A stretch of DNA of 64,000 nucleotides from Hymenopus coronatus (Eukaryota; Arthropoda; Insecta; Mantodea; Hymenopodidae). The translations under genes and the position numbers were made by a program. Where the stretch lies: the NCBI GenBank assembly GCA_030762935.1, contig CM060899.1, positions 64,220,501 through 64,284,500 on the forward strand, in the 5' to 3' direction. The notes under the pieces are model-generated. The model ran no database searches. It was not told where the DNA came from and worked only from the letters and a program-made list of their open reading frames with translations. Below are positions 21,508-33,924 of the stretch, in pieces (positions within the stretch are counted from its first letter, which is position 1; each line of letters begins with the position of its first letter).

Positions 21508-22259
21508 GGAGGTACGTCCAGAAAGTAAGTTCCGTTTCAATTTATCTCCGCTGCAGCGCTGCGTTCGCAGTTCCGCACATGCGCGGTAGACGCACTGTAT
21601 CAAGGAGAAGAAACGTGCGCCATTTTGAGATCGCTGTCAGCCACATACGCTTTGTTGTGCTTGTTTATAATGTCGGTGTTGATTGAAAATCCCCCCGCTT
21701 GTGAAATCAGATCTGTGATTCGTTTTCTGAATGCTAGGAAAGTGAAACCAATTGAAATTTATCGGCACATTTGCGAAGTTTACGGACAAAATGCGATGAG
21801 TGATTCAATGGTGAGAAGATGGGTCCGACAGTTCAATGAAGGACGTAGTGAGGTGCACGATGAAGAACGAAGTGGGCGTCCATCTTTGGTTTCAGAAGAA
21901 CTGGTTCACGTGATTGATGACAAGATCCAGGAAAACTGCAAGTTTACAATAAGTGCTCTCGCTATGGAATTTCCACAAAGCTCACGATCACTAATGCATG
22001 AAATTGTTACCGAAAAACTGACATTTCGTAAACTTTGCTCACGTTGGGTACCAACTTTTTGAAGACACAGGCGGCAAACTTCTATGAAGAAGGTATACAA
22101 AAACTTGTGCCACGCTATGACAAATGCCTGCTAAATTTCGGCAGTTATGTGGAAAAGTAGTTTAAGAGTTGTAGAATTTTGTGCAATAAATAATTATTCT
22201 GTATCTGTACAAGATTTAATTTTATTACCAAACGGAACTTACTTTCTGGACGTACCTCG
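21508..22259 (+). mobile_element. Internally deleted mariner transposon with intact TIRs
   Basis: The 752-bp element is flanked by TA duplications (21506-21507 and 22260-22261). The terminal inverted repeats are GGAGGTACGTCCAGAAAGTA at the left and the same sequence (CGAGG start) inverted at the right, over at least 30 bp. It keeps the N-terminal transposase coding part and the last codons but not the catalytic core. It is a cut-down, presumably non-autonomous, derivative. Confidence 0.93.
21670..22062 (+). pseudogene. Mariner transposase N-terminal DNA-binding part (core deleted)
   Basis: The frame starts MSVLIENPP and covers the paired-type helix-turn-helix region: first HTH around 'YGQNAMSDSMVRRWVRQF', a GRPSLV linker, and second HTH ending in KLCSRWVP. 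It then stops after about 130 codons. Nearby, 22077-22159 encodes the usual mariner C-terminal end (NFYEEGIQKLVPRYDKCL). The D,D34D catalytic domain between them is missing, so it cannot transpose by itself. Confidence 0.88.
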
Positions 22260-22302
22260 TATATGCTGCATATTATAGTTACTTATATTATAAGTGACTT
22301 AA

Positions 22303-22354
22303 ATAGACTATTATTTGTGAGTGTGATGTTTCTCATGAATAAATAATAGTCTAT
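22303..22354. repeat. Perfect 14-bp inverted repeat
   Basis: ATAGACTATTATTT at 22303-22316 pairs with AAATAATAGTCTAT at 22341-22354, with a 24-nt loop. It lies just outside the mariner. Confidence 0.7.
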
Positions 22355-22408
22355 AAGCCACGTTAATATTCGTTTTATTATAACCCAATATTAACTGAAA
22401 TATTCTTT

Positions 22409-23244
22409 ACTTCCTCTATACGTACTAAGTGCATAGTGTATAGAGAAGGTATTGTACTCCACCAAATAAAATCAATACCGAGATTTCACCGGAAATATAT
22501 GTTTTAGGGTTCCCTGTATCCAAAAAAAGAATTTTAGGAAAAAGCTCCGTGTCCGTGTGAACACGATAACTCAAAAACGAAAAGTCGGGAAAATACCAAA
22601 CTTAATATTTAAGTTTAGTATCTTCCAGGGATGTGACACGAAGATTTTGAAAAAAATCCCCCCATCCCAAACTACCCTTTACATGGAACTTTTTTCGAAA
22701 ATTTTGATTTTCTTAAAAGTGGCTTTAACGATTTTGATTAAAATATAGTATACTAAACATATTTACCTGACAAATGAAATGTATATTTTGAATTTTCTTG
22801 GAATAGTCTCTGAAGACTACTTTATTCTGGATCAAGTTTACGGAATTCTGCATAACTGGTAAACCGTAAGTGATGGACAAAAACTTACCACACAAAACAT
22901 TTAGAGCACGTTAAAACACACAATTTGTGTTATATAATTTTTTTTCCTGGAGTTGAATGTTTTTAGATATTCCTTGTTTTTGGTTTCAGCTTTGAAAAAC
23001 TTGTCATACAGAAACTTGTCAACTCCTGTCCATACAAAGTAAGTTCCGTCACATAGTAACCAGCTTTTGGCTTTCACTTTAACCTATGGCACTCTTATTT
23101 CCCTTCTACTTACAAGGAGACCTGTAATAACTTTATTTCTGCTAATTTTACCTCGATTAGCATGAACTAAATAGAAGCATAAGCTTTTTAAGAATAGTTT
23201 GTTCTAGAGATGTAGAGAAAGTCATGTGAATGGAACACATCAGA
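22409..23244 (+). mobile_element. HP22, full-length HP repeat, A-type
   Basis: 836 bp from ACTTCCTCTATACGTACTAA to GTCATGTGAATGGAACACATCAGA. The 3' T-run is shared with the internal T-run of HP23. Confidence 0.92.
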
Positions 23245-23620
23245 TTTTTAGGAAAAGGTCCCGTGTGTGCGTGTCCGTATGTCCGTGTGACTGTGAACAC
23301 GATAATTCAAAAACGAAAGGTCAGTAAAATACCAAACTTGGTATATAAGTTCAGTGTCTTCCAAAGTTGCGACACAAAGATTTTTTGGAAAATCCCCGCA
23401 CCACAAACCACTCTTTATATGGAAAAATGTTCCAAAATTATGCTTTTCTCAAAAATAGGAATGGCCGTTTTGTTTAAAAATATCATATATTAAACATTTT
23501 TACGTGAGGAATAAAATGTTTATCCTGAATTTTCTGGGATTAGACTCTGAGGTCATCTTTGTTCTGGATACATTTTATGGAATTTTGCATAATTGGTGAA
23601 TTGTAAGAGATAGACAAAAA
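23245..23620 (+). mobile_element. HP23, 5'-truncated fragment
   Basis: It begins at 'TTTTTAGGAAAAGGTCCCGTG', the same internal point as HP4. It runs to GTAAGAGATAGACAAAAA, where HP24 takes over. Confidence 0.85.
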
Positions 23621-24155
23621 TACATGTTTTGAGACTCCCTGAATACAAAAAAGCATTTTTAGAAGAACGTCGTGTGTGTGTGTCTGTCTGTGTGTATGTG
23701 TGTGTGTGTGTGTCAGTGGACAGCATATCTCAAAAACGAAAAGACCGTTAAAGCCCAAACTTGGTATTTAAGTTTGATATCTTCCAAGGATGCGACACGA
23801 AGGTTTTCAAGAAAAAACCCCCCACCCCAAACTACCCTTTACATGGACAATTTTTGAAAATTTTGATTTTCTTAAAAATGGCTGTAACGATTTTGATAAA
23901 CATATCGTATATTAAAGATATTTACGTGATGAATAAAATGTATATCTTGAATTTTCTGGGAATAGCCCCTGAAGACTACTTTATTGTGGATGAATTTTAC
24001 GGAATTGTACATAACTGCTAAACCGTAAGAGATGGAGAAAAACTTACGACACAGAAAATGTAGCTCACGATAAAACACACAATTTATGTTATATACACTT
24101 TTTTCGTAGAGTTGACCGTTTTTGAGATATGCCTTGTTATTGGTATCAGTTTAAA
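23621..24155 (+). mobile_element. HP24, HP repeat lacking both ends
   Basis: It starts at 'TACATGTTTTGAGACTCCCTG' and runs to TTGTTATTGGTATCAGTTT. The middle is well conserved and includes a (TG)n tract at 23674-23712. Confidence 0.85.
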
Positions 24156-24611
24156 CTTTGTTACTGAGTTTGTTTACTTCTGCCATGGCGGTTTATCACG
24201 AGGTCTATATCATACACGAATCGAAGGTCTATATTTGCTATGTAGTCACCTTTGATATTTTTGAAGGTCTCTTCGAGGTTGGCAATCCTGGTTCGTGTGT
24301 TATTTCAAAGCGAGAATCTCCTAATAAACGACGAGCATGAATCTATAGGACTTCAAACGATGTTCCATAGCGTCACCTGGTAATCTGTATACAAGGCCAG
24401 CAGTTTGGAACAGTGACCTAATTTTGCGTCAAAATCAATACACTTCGCCGGGCGAATATGTAGCGCATATTCCACGTGCAGCAGGATGAGCAGTATTATC
24501 TGGTCCAGCGGCCCTTGTAATTCTTGAGGTAGGCTGTACCGCTACGTTGTCTGTTTTAGTGTCGTGTTTGGCAACTATGAGGTTATATAAATACAAAATT
24601 CAACCTAAATA
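24156..24611. other. Non-repeat island 9
   Basis: No recognised gene. A 60-codon frame (24158-24340) has no family resemblance. Confidence 0.45.
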
Positions 24612-24890
24612 TCGCCCTCCGTGGTGTAATGGATACCATGCTGACTTAATATACACAAGGTCGCGGGTTCGAACCCGGCGGAGGACGAAGGATTTTTTTT
24701 TTGGGCGTAAAAATCCTTAGTATAGCTTCCTTCGGAAGGGAAGTAACGCCGTTGGTCCTGTGTCGTCGATATAAGGCACGTGAAAGAACCTCAAGCCTGA
24801 TAGGGAGGCCTCTGAGCAAAATTAAGTGGTCTTTAACGCCCAATATAGAATGGGACGCTAAAAACACAGCAGTTAAGAGCGTCCCTAAAT
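24612..24890 (+). mobile_element. SINE1d, near-complete tRNA-derived SINE
   Basis: The head TCGCCCTCCGTGGTGTAATG matches SINE1a. The B-box GGTTCGAACCC is at 24666, followed by GGGCGTAAAAATCC and the CCTCAAGCCTGATAGGGAGG block. The 3' end lacks a long TTTA tail. The target duplication is not clear. Confidence 0.9.
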
Positions 24891-25060
24891 AAAACGCAAT
24901 TTACATTTTCTATCTAAATCCTAACATACTATAACAGCTGCAGTTATCTCACGTAACAATTGGACGTACAATATTCACATGCATTTCTCTACCCTGCATT
25001 ATTTATTATTGCGAATGAAGGCTATTCTGACGACACGCCATTACTTTATTATATAAATAT

Positions 25061-25166
25061 AAGGTGCTATATAGAGAAGGTATTACATTCCACCCAAAAT
25101 TTGAAATCGAGATTCACCGGAAATAAATGTTTTAAGGCCCCCTAAATCCAAAGAGAACATTTTTTT
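25061..25166 (+). mobile_element. HP25, 5' fragment
   Basis: TATATAGAGAAGGTATTACATTCC and the CCGGAAATAAATG block. It ends at the internal T/A run, where HP26 begins. Confidence 0.8.
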
Positions 25167-25171
25167 AAAAA

Positions 25172-26015
25172 AATATAATGTATTACAATCACATGGCTTT
25201 CTCTAGCTGCTCTACAATTTCTACAACAAGTTAATCGAGGTAAGAATTTTCTTATTACTTACTTCCTTACAAGTAGAAGAGAACTAAGAGAATGCACTAG
25301 GCTAAAGTGATATTCAAATGTTTTAAAAGCTGTCGTTATGCGATTGTCATTGCAAATCGCTTCTTTGTTTGGCCAGGAGTAGCACAACGGACACTTCCTA
25401 TCTGAGAAAAGTGTAAATACTTTACAATTGAAGCCAATAACAAGGAATATCTCAAAAACGGTTACGTTAACGTTAAAAAACGTAAAGAGCAATATTTGTG
25501 TGTTTTAACAAGACCTAAATTTTTTTGTGTGGAAAGATTTTGTTTAATTCTTACGGTTTAACTTTCAGAAAACTTCATCCAAATGTTTTCAGAGAATATT
25601 TACTGAAAATTCAAAATATAGTTTTATTTTTATGTAAACATGCTTAATATACGATATTTTAACAAAATTCGTTACCACTGTCTTTTAAAAAATCAACATT
25701 CTGGACATTTCTTTTTCCATTTAAAGGATAAATTGTGGTGGGTGGATTTTCTTCAATATCTTCCTGTTGCATCCTTCGAAGCTGTTAAACATAAATACCA
25801 AGTTTGGTAGTTAACAGTATTTTCGTTTTTGAGCTATGCTGTCCACCGATACACACACACACACAGACAGACACTGACGGACATTTTACAAAATATGTTT
25901 TTTTTTGGAATCATAGGATCTCAAAACGTATATTTTCGTTAAAATCTTGGTATCGAATTTTTGGGTCGAAAAATACCTTCTCCAAACACTATATACCTAG
26001 TACGTGTAGAGAAAG
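25172..26015 (-). mobile_element. HP26, near-complete HP repeat, B-type
   Basis: The 3' end TAATGTATTACAATCACATGG and 'CTTTCTCTAGCTGCTC' are B-type. The hairpin half is diverged (CAAACACTATATACCTAGTA). Confidence 0.88.
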
Positions 26016-26025
26016 AAAAATAATT

Positions 26026-26677
26026 TTATGTGTTCCATTCACATAACTTTCTCTACATCTCTACAACAAATTATTGTTAAAAAACCTATGCTTCTATTTT
26101 TGTCATTCTAATCCAGAAAAAAAATTAGCAGAAATAGTCTTATTACTTGCTTCCTTAAAAGTAGAAGCGACATAAGGGAGTACCATAGGTTAAAGTGATA
26201 GTCAAAAGCTGGTTGCTATGTGACTGAAGTTCCTTTGTTTGTATGGACAAAATTTGACAAATTTCTGTGTAAGGAAATTATAAGTTTTTCAAAGCTGAAA
26301 CCAAAACAAGGAATACCTCAAACACGACCAATTCCACGAAAAAATGTATATAGCATAAATTGTGTGTTTTAATGTGGTCTACATTATTGTGTGGTTGGCT
26401 TTTGTCTATCTCTTACGATTTACCAGTATCAAAATTCTGTAAAATTCATCCAGAATAAAGTAATCTTCAAAGACTATTTCCAGAAAATTTAAGATATACA
26501 TATTATTTGTAAGGTAATATCTTAAATATACGATATTTAAATCAAAATCGTTAGAGCCATTTTTGAGAAAATCAAACTTTTCGAAAAAAAGTTCCATGTA
26601 AAGGATAATTGGGGGTGGGGGATTTTCTTGAAAATCTTCGTTTCGCATCCTTGCAAGATGCCAAACTTAAATATCAA

Positions 26678-26680
<3 letters not shown>
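26026..26680 (-). mobile_element. HP27, HP repeat without hairpin half
   Basis: It runs from TATGTGTTCCATTCACATAAC to AACTTAAATATCAAGTC, then breaks at the TG tract, where plus-oriented HP28 begins. Confidence 0.87.
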
Positions 26681-26722
<42 letters not shown>

Positions 26723-27352
26723 TGTGTGCGTCTCTGGACAGCATAGCTCAAAAATGAAAAGACCGTTAAATACCAAACTTAGTATTTAAGTTTAGTATCT
26801 TCCAAGGATGCGACACGTAGATTTTCAACAGCAACAAAAATCCCAACTCCAAATACCCTTTACTTGGAACTGTTTTTCGTTAATTCTGATTTTCTCAAAA
26901 ATGGTTCTAAAGATTTGGGTTAAAATATCCTATATTAAATATATTTACCTGACAAACAAAATGTGTATCTTGAATTTTTTGGGAATAGCCTTTGAAAACT
27001 ACCTTATTCTGGGGGAATTTTACAGAATTTTTCATAACTGCTAAACCGTAAGAGATAGACAAGAACTTACCACACAAAAATGTAGAGCACATTAAAACGC
27101 ATAATTCAAGTTATATACATTTTTTTCGTGGAGTTGATCGTTTTTATGATATTTGTTGTTATTGATTTCACATTTAAAAAACTTTGGACTGTCACTTTAA
27201 CCTATGGTACTCCCTTATTTCGCTTCTACTTACAAAGAAGCAAGTACTAAGACTATTTCTAATTTTTTCTCGAGTAGCATGTAGTAAATAGAAGCATAAG
27301 CTTTCTAACAATTTGTTGCAGAGATAAGAGAAAGTCGTGTGAACACATGAGA
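26681..27352 (+). mobile_element. HP28, HP repeat beginning in its TG tract
   Basis: It starts with (TG)n at 26682-26719, continues GACAGCATAGCTCAAAAATG and ends GAAAGTCGTGTGAACACATGAGA. Part of the 3' third is deleted. Confidence 0.87.
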
Positions 27353-28246
27353 GTTTTTGTTTTGTTTTGATCGTTTGTGCTGCATTTTTCGCGTTGTATT
27401 AGTGCATATCACCTTCTCAAGTTTGAAACAAATTGAAACGCGTGCAGTTGTTTGGCCACAGAGTAAATAAAGCATGGTACGCGCTACCTTGTTGCGGTAG
27501 GTAAATATTTGAACGCGCTCCAGGTGGGGAAGACTGGCTGCTTTTCTTCCAAAAGGCAATATCCATCCGCATGCACGCACACATAAGGCGGGCGACCTGA
27601 GCCAAATTATTCATGGTGTCATACCACACGTGCTGCCATCTTCTGGCACAGCGACAGAGATGGAATTCCGTGCGCGCATTCCATTCCCATACTCTCATAT
27701 TACATAAATTACATTCCTTTACAGAAATAATGCTAACAGGGTGCTAAGGATTAAAAATCGTCTTACTTTAAACGGGTATTACGAACTGAAGCCTGTTTTG
27801 AAACGCTGTAAGAAACAAACACACAAATAAATACCAACTTCCTTATGCAGAGTAAGACCGGCCAAGGTTGGCAATACCATGCGGCGCTACTTTCGCGAGC
27901 AAAGGTCAGCAGAGAGTGCAACCCATTAGGGGAGATGCAGGGAATGTCGGTCATCGCTGTTATATCGCTTCATAAGGAGAGAGAGATGTCTATCGTGTTC
28001 TACGCTCTATTCGCAAAGAGATATAACTATTTCAATAGTAACTTCATTGCCGAGTTGTAAATTTACGAGGTTAGAGGTGTTTTTCTGTAGTTGGCAGTTT
28101 TCTTATAATTTCGTCCAGAAAATCAAGACATCGTAAGTATATTTCATTGTTTTAAATTTGCTCAACCTTCTTATAAAACGAGTAGTGTATTTATTGCTGA
28201 TTATTGTAATAATTGTTTTTTTTTTTTTTGTTTTTTTTTACTGTTT
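27353..28246. other. Non-repeat island 10
   Basis: Mixed composition. Overlapping minus-strand frames (27305-27580 and 27417-27698) and the plus-strand frame 27845-28060 show no recognised family. A poly-T tract lies at 28218-28239. Confidence 0.4.
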
Positions 28247-28358
28247 CGTTTATATAGTCCCCTTTAACATCTAAGGTCATATCGGGGGCTTTCCACTTGA
28301 AACAAATCGTTGTCAGTAGGTACTTTTACGTTGGTTTTTAAATCATTTTGTTTTAATC
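28247..28358 (-). mobile_element. SINE4 tail fragment
   Basis: TTTATATAGTCCCCTTTAAC, 'GGTCATATCGGGGGC' and TTTTACGTTGGTTTTTAAAT match the tails of SINE4a and SINE4b. The tRNA head is missing. Confidence 0.8.
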
Positions 28359-28614
28359 GGGATTTTCTTGAAAATCTTCATGTCGCATCCTTGGAAGATA
28401 CCAAACCTAAATACCAAGTTTGGTTCTTAATGGACTTTTCGTTTTTGAGCTATGCAGCCTTCAGAAACACACACACATGGACATTTTTACAGAAAATGCT
28501 TTTTTTTTCGATTCAGGGGGTCCTAAAACATGCATTTCCGGTGAACGGTATCGAATTTTTGGGTGCAGTACTATAACTTCTCTATATACTGTATATAGTA
28601 CATGTAGAGAAAGT
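28359..28614 (-). mobile_element. HP29, hairpin-proximal fragment
   Basis: Runs from GGGATTTTCTTGAAAATCTTC to the palindrome ending CATGTAGAGAAAGT. Confidence 0.88.
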
Positions 28615-28909
28615 AAAAATATTCAGTTAATTTTCCACAACTTTTGGTCAAATCTAACAAACGCATAATCTTAAGGGCGAAAGAACAACTTCAGTTTAAG
28701 TATTGCAAGAAGAACCTATTGGGAACCTGTTGGGTTAATTGACAAGCCACTTAGTGGTTGCACAATAACACGCTGGGTACTGCAGAGCTGTCATAAACAG
28801 CTGTCCGCACTTCTCAACACCACTTGCACGCTGACCATTGTTATAAGTACTTCAGTGTAGCTTTGGATGAATGCATACATAAATGTAAACAATGGTATTA
28901 CTTTCTCTA
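28615..28909. other. Unique spacer
   Basis: No recognisable feature. Confidence 0.5.
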
Positions 28910-29796
28910 GCCCAGTATGTACAATGTACATAGGGATAGAGAAGTATTGTACTCCACCAAAAAATACGATGTCGAGTTTTCACCGGAAATATATGTTTTA
29001 GGACCCCCGAATCCAGAAAAAGCATTTTCAGCAACAGGTCCATGTGTGTGTCTGTCTGTCTTCTGTGTGTGTGTGTGGGTGTGTGTGTCTGTGGACAGCA
29101 TAGCTCAAAAATGAAGAAACGATTAAATACCAAACTTGGTATTTAAGTTTGGTATCTTTCGAGGATGACACTAAGATTTTCAAGAAAATCCTCCCACCCC
29201 TAACTACCCTTTAAATGGAAAATTTTCGAAATTTTTTTTTCTTAAAAACGGCTCTAACGACTTTAACAAAAATACCACATATTAGAGCCATATCTATCAC
29301 AAATAAAATGTATATCTTGGATTTTCTGGGAATTGTTTCTAAAGAACTGTTTATTCTGGATTAACTTTGTTTAATTTGGCACAACTAGTAAACCCTAAAA
29401 GATAGACAAAAACTTAGAATACAAAAATGTAGACCATGTTAAAATACACATTATATCATATACATTTTTTTTCGTGCAGCTTATCGTTTTCGAGGCATTT
29501 CATGTTATTAATTATAATTGTGAAGTACTTATACTTTTCTCAGACGGAAGTGTCCGTTTTTCTTTTGTTCTACACCTGACCAAGCAAAGAAGTGATATGA
29601 AATGACAATCGCATATCGACAGCTTTTAAAACATTTGACTATCACTTTAGCCTAGTCACATTCTACTTATGAGGAACTAAGTAATAAAATTCTGCTAATG
29701 TTTGACTCGATTACCATAGTGTTGAAATAATTATGTTTCGTAAGAAGTGTGTTTGTAGAGTAGCCAAAGAAAGTCATGTGAGTATAACACATCAGA
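28910..29796 (+). mobile_element. HP30, full-length HP repeat, B-type at both ends
   Basis: 887 bp. The hairpin ACTTTCTCTAGCCCAGTATG with centre GTACAATGTACATAGGG is B-type. The 3' end GTCATGTGAGTATAACACATCAGA is followed by a T-run. Confidence 0.93.
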
Positions 29797-29901
29797 TTTT
29801 TTTAACTATACCGGGTTGAGGGGAACTTGTTAGAACTTCATTGAAGCATTACAAACAAAGGAGTGCAATAGCATTTTGTTCTTTGCCGATTGCGAAAAAA
29901 A

Positions 29902-30684
29902 CTGGTATGTTCCATTCACATGACTTTCTCTACATCTCTGGAACAAATATTGTTAAAAAGCTTATTTTCCTATTTACCTAGCGCCTTATTACTTGCTTCC
30001 TTGTAAGTATAACCAAAATAAGGGAGTACCATAGGTTAAAGTAATAGTCAAAAGCTGGTTGCTATGTGACTGAAGTTCCTTTGTTTGTATGGACAGCAGT
30101 TGACAAGTTCCTATATGAGAAAAGTATAAGCTTTTTAAAGCTGAAACCAATTAGAAGGCATCTCAAAAACGATCAACTCCACGAAAAAATTATATATATA
30201 CATAAATTGTGTGTTTTAACGTTCTCTACATTTTCTGTTATGTCTCTTACGGTTTATCAGTTATTCAAAATTCCATAAGATTAATCCAAAATAAAGTAGT
30301 CTTCTGAGGCTATTCCCAGAAAATTCAAAATATAAATGTTATTTGTCATATAAATTTCTTTAATAAGCGACTTTTTAATAAAAATCTTTACAGCCATTTT
30401 TGAAAATATCAAAATTTTCGAGTAATGTTCCATGTAAAGGATATTTGGGGGTGGGGGAATTTTCTTGAACATTTTGTGTCGCATCCTTGGAAGATACCAA
30501 ACTTAAATACCAAGTTTGGTATTTAACAGTATTTTCGTTTTGGAGCTATGCTGTCGTTAGACACTCAGGGACCTTTTTCTAAACTTTTGTTTTTGACTCA
30601 GGAGGACCCAAAACATATATTTCCGCTGAAATCTCGGTATCGAATTTTTGGGTGGAATAAATACCTTCAATATCCCTATGCGAA
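29902..30684 (-). mobile_element. HP31, HP repeat lacking the hairpin tip
   Basis: Starts CTGGTATGTTCCATTCACATG. The copy is good to AATAAATACCTTCAATATCCCTATG, where the palindrome is cut. Confidence 0.88.
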
Positions 30685-31028
30685 TACCGAGATCTATCAC
30701 TGGTTTAAATAAATGTAATAATATCCCTTCCATCGGGATGCTTGAACCGTAATGGTAGCAGAGTTGCAGTATGGGATATTCAATAAATAGGGATAAAAAT
30801 CGACCGCAGCAGGGGGTGATGGACCCGAATGAGATATTTTCAGATTCGCGACCAGCACGGCCACATTCTCATCAAAACAAAGCCACAACTATGGTGACGA
30901 CAGTTACTGCGGTTACATCACTGAGTACGTCATAAAACGTTCCACAGTTCATCGTTCAATAGACCAACTCATAGTTATAATCCGGTTCCGGTAATGAGCT
31001 GAGAATGCTTGAAAAATGAAATGTATAT
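30685..31028. other. Non-repeat island 11
   Basis: A 63-codon minus-strand frame (30697-30888) has balanced composition but no recognised family. Nothing else seen. Confidence 0.4.
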
Positions 31029-31759
31029 TACTACTTGCTTCCTTGTTAGTAGAACCGAAATAAGGGAGTACCATAGGTTAAAGTGAAAGCCAAAAGCTGG
31101 TTGCTATGTGACTGACGTTCCTTTGTTTGTATGGACACGAGTTGACAAATTCCTGTATGGTTTCAACTGAAACCAAAACAAGGAATATCTCAAAAACGAT
31201 CAACTGCACGAAAAAGTGTATATAACATAAATTGTGTGTTTTAATGTGCTTTACAGTTTTTGTGTGGTAAGGTTTTGTGTAGCTCTTACGGTTTAGCAGT
31301 TACGCAAAATCCCTCAAGAATAAAGTAGTCTTCAGAGGCTATTCCCAAAAAATTCAAGATATACATTTTATTTGTCAGATAAATATCTTTAATATACGAT
31401 ATTTTAATCCAAATCGTTAGAGCCATTTTTAAGAAAGTAAAAAATTTCGAAAAATGTCCCCTGTAAAGGGTAGTTGGAGGTGGGGGGGATTTTCTTTAAA
31501 ATCTTCGTGTCGCATCCTTGGAAGATACCAAACTTAAATACTAAGTTTGGTATGCAATGGTCTTTTCGTTTTTGAGCTATGCTGTCCACAGCCACACAGA
31601 CACACAAACACTATCACATACAGACGGACCTAATTGTAAAACTGCTTTTTTTGGATTCAGGGGGACCCAAAACACGTATTTCCGGTGAAATCTCGGTATC
31701 GAATTTTTGGGTGCATTACAATACCTATGCACTATGTACTTAGTACATGTAGAGAAAGT
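31029..31759 (-). mobile_element. HP32, HP repeat lacking the 3' tip
   Basis: Begins in the ACTTGCTTCCTTGTTAGTAG block and ends in an intact hairpin with TAGTACATGTAGAGAAAGT. Confidence 0.9.
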
Positions 31760-31763
31760 AAAA

Positions 31764-32444
31764 GTCTTATGTGTTACACTCACACGACTTTCTCTAGCTG
31801 TTATACAATCAAACTTCTTACACAAGATTATTCTTCTTTCAACTCCATGATAAATTGTATTACTTAATTCCTTGAATGTAGAATGGAACTAAGGAAATGT
31901 TATAAAAGCTGTCGTTATGCGAATGTCAGTGCAAATCGCTTCTTTGCTTGGCCAGGAGTGGAACAAAAGAAAAACGTACACTTCCGTCTGGTTCAAGTAT
32001 AAGTACTTCACAATTGAAACTAATAACAAGGAATACCTCGGAAACGGTAAGCTCCACGAAAAAACTATATGTGACATAACTTGTGTATTTCAACAATATC
32101 TACATTTTTTGTAGAGTAAGTTTTTGTCTGTCTCTTACGGTTTACTAGCTATGCCAAATTAAGCAAAATTCATCCAAAATAAACATGCCTTTAGAAGCTA
32201 CTTTAAGGAAATTCAAAATATATATTTTATTTGCGATAGAAATGGCTTTACTATGTGGTATTTTAATCAAAATCGTTAGTGCCATTTTTAAGAAAAGCTT
32301 TTTAGAAAATATTTCTGTGTAAAGGGTAGTTAGGGGGGGGATTTTATTGAAAATCTTTTTGTCACATCCTAGGAAGATACCAAACTTAAATCCCACAAGT
32401 TTGATATTTAACCGTCTTTTCGTTTTTGAGCTACGCTGTTCACA

Positions 32445-32503
<59 letters not shown>

Positions 32504-32637
32504 TCCTTTTTCTATTTTTTTTTTTTTTTGATTCAGCGGATCCTAAAACATGTCTTTCCGGTGAAATCTCTGTATCCAATTTTTGGGTGCAACACAATAG
32601 CTTCTCTATCCACTTGTACGTAGTACGTAGAGAAAGT
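31764..32637 (-). mobile_element. HP33, near-full HP repeat, B-type, with long CA tract
   Basis: The 3' end TATGTGTTACACTCACACGAC is B-type. It carries (CA)n at 32443-32500 in the usual seed position and a T-run after it. The hairpin ends ACGTAGAGAAAGT. Confidence 0.9.
32443..32500. repeat. (CA)n microsatellite inside HP33
   Basis: About 29 CA units at the position where other copies have only short CACACACGG. Confidence 0.95.
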
Positions 32638-32845
32638 AAAATACGACAGAAATGGTCCGTTGTACAAAAGTGGTATGATAAGTTCTCAGCCTCACCCAGA
32701 GATCGCGCAACTAATTGCCTGGCTTTTTTTTTTCCTTACGTTGGTACACATGTTAATATACCCTACGTAAAATTACAAGCCATTCCAGGCATTAGTTGAC
32801 TGTAGGCAATTGTTTGAAGCAGCGGAAGTGCGTATTGCTTTAAAA
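32638..32845. other. Spacer leading into mariner B
   Basis: May include the left end of mariner B, but no terminal repeat could be paired. Confidence 0.4.
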
Positions 32846-33862
32846 ATGGAGAAATTCGAGTATCGTGCTGTGATAAAATTCTTCATAATACCCTCAGAAA
32901 TTCATTTGCTGATTGTAAATGTGTATGGTGTCTCTTCACCTTCAGTTTCCACTGTGAAGAAACGGGCGGCCGATTTTAAACGTGGCCGTGAAAGCGTCCA
33001 AGACGATCATCGCGAAAAATTGTAACCACGCCGGAAATCATTGTAAAAGTGCGTGACATGATTTTGGAAGATCGTCGTACAAAGGTGCGTGATATTGAAA
33101 ATGCTCTTAGTATTTCAAAGGAACACATTGGACACATCTTGCATCAGGAATTAAACACAAAAAAGCTTTGCGCAAGATGGATGCCGTTGTGGGTAACAAA
33201 CGCATTCGCACGACACTTTCTGAAAAGTGCTTGGCGCATTTTCAGAAGAACAGAAATGTTTTTTTGCGCCGATACGTCACAATGGATGAAACATGGATTC
33301 ACTACTACACACCCGAATCCAAGCAGCAGTCGAGGCAGTGGACAGAAGCTGGTTCTTCAGCTCAAAAGAAGGCGAGGATGGTGCTATCGGCGGGAAAGAT
33401 CATTGAGTCAATGTTTTGAGATGCCAAAGGAATTTTGTTGATTGACTATCTCGAAAAAGGTAAAACTATTACTGGAGAATAGTACTCTCAACTTCTAACC
33501 AAACTGAATGCAAGCGCTCGTGAAAACAGACCCGGGTTAAAAAAGAAAAATATTGTTTTCCATCAGGACAATGCACCTGCCCACAAAAGTGTTTTAGCAA
33601 TAGAGAAATTGAAAGATCTGCACTATGATGGGCTGGAACATCCACCCTATTCCCCAGATTTGTCTCCTCGGACTTCTATCTGTTTCCAAAACTGAAGAAA
33701 TTCCTCGCTGGTAGGCGTTTTTCGTCCAACGAAGAAGCAAATGCGGCTGTAAATGGGTACTTTGCAGCACTTACAGAGGAACACTACACAGAGGGGACAA
33801 TGGTATTGGAACACCGCTGGACAAAATGTATTGATATAAGAGGAGATTATGTTGAAAAATAA
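32846..33862 (+). pseudogene. Mariner transposase pseudogene B (D,D34D type)
   Basis: Collinear mariner transposase of about 340 codons, broken by frameshifts and stops. It starts MEKFEYRAVIKFF; the DNA-binding half reads to 'KKLCARWM'. The catalytic segments are MDETWIHYYTPE (first Asp codon at 33285), FHQDNAPAHK (second Asp at 33567) and PPYSPDLSP followed by SDF-like codons near 33671. The second-to-third Asp distance is one base short of the 34-residue spacing, so a single-base deletion lies there. Frameshifts are also near 33022 and 33165, with an in-frame TAG near 33480. It is inactive. Confidence 0.88.
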
Positions 33863-33924
33863 AACTACTTTAAAAACATGAATTGTCGTTTTTCACTCTC
33901 AGACCGAGAACTTTTCACATGTTC

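Noticed and set aside
32145..32799. Two 150-codon frames over the CA tract of HP33
   Set aside because: Cys-Val and His-Thr runs come from (CA)n/(TG)n; the rest is HP consensus.
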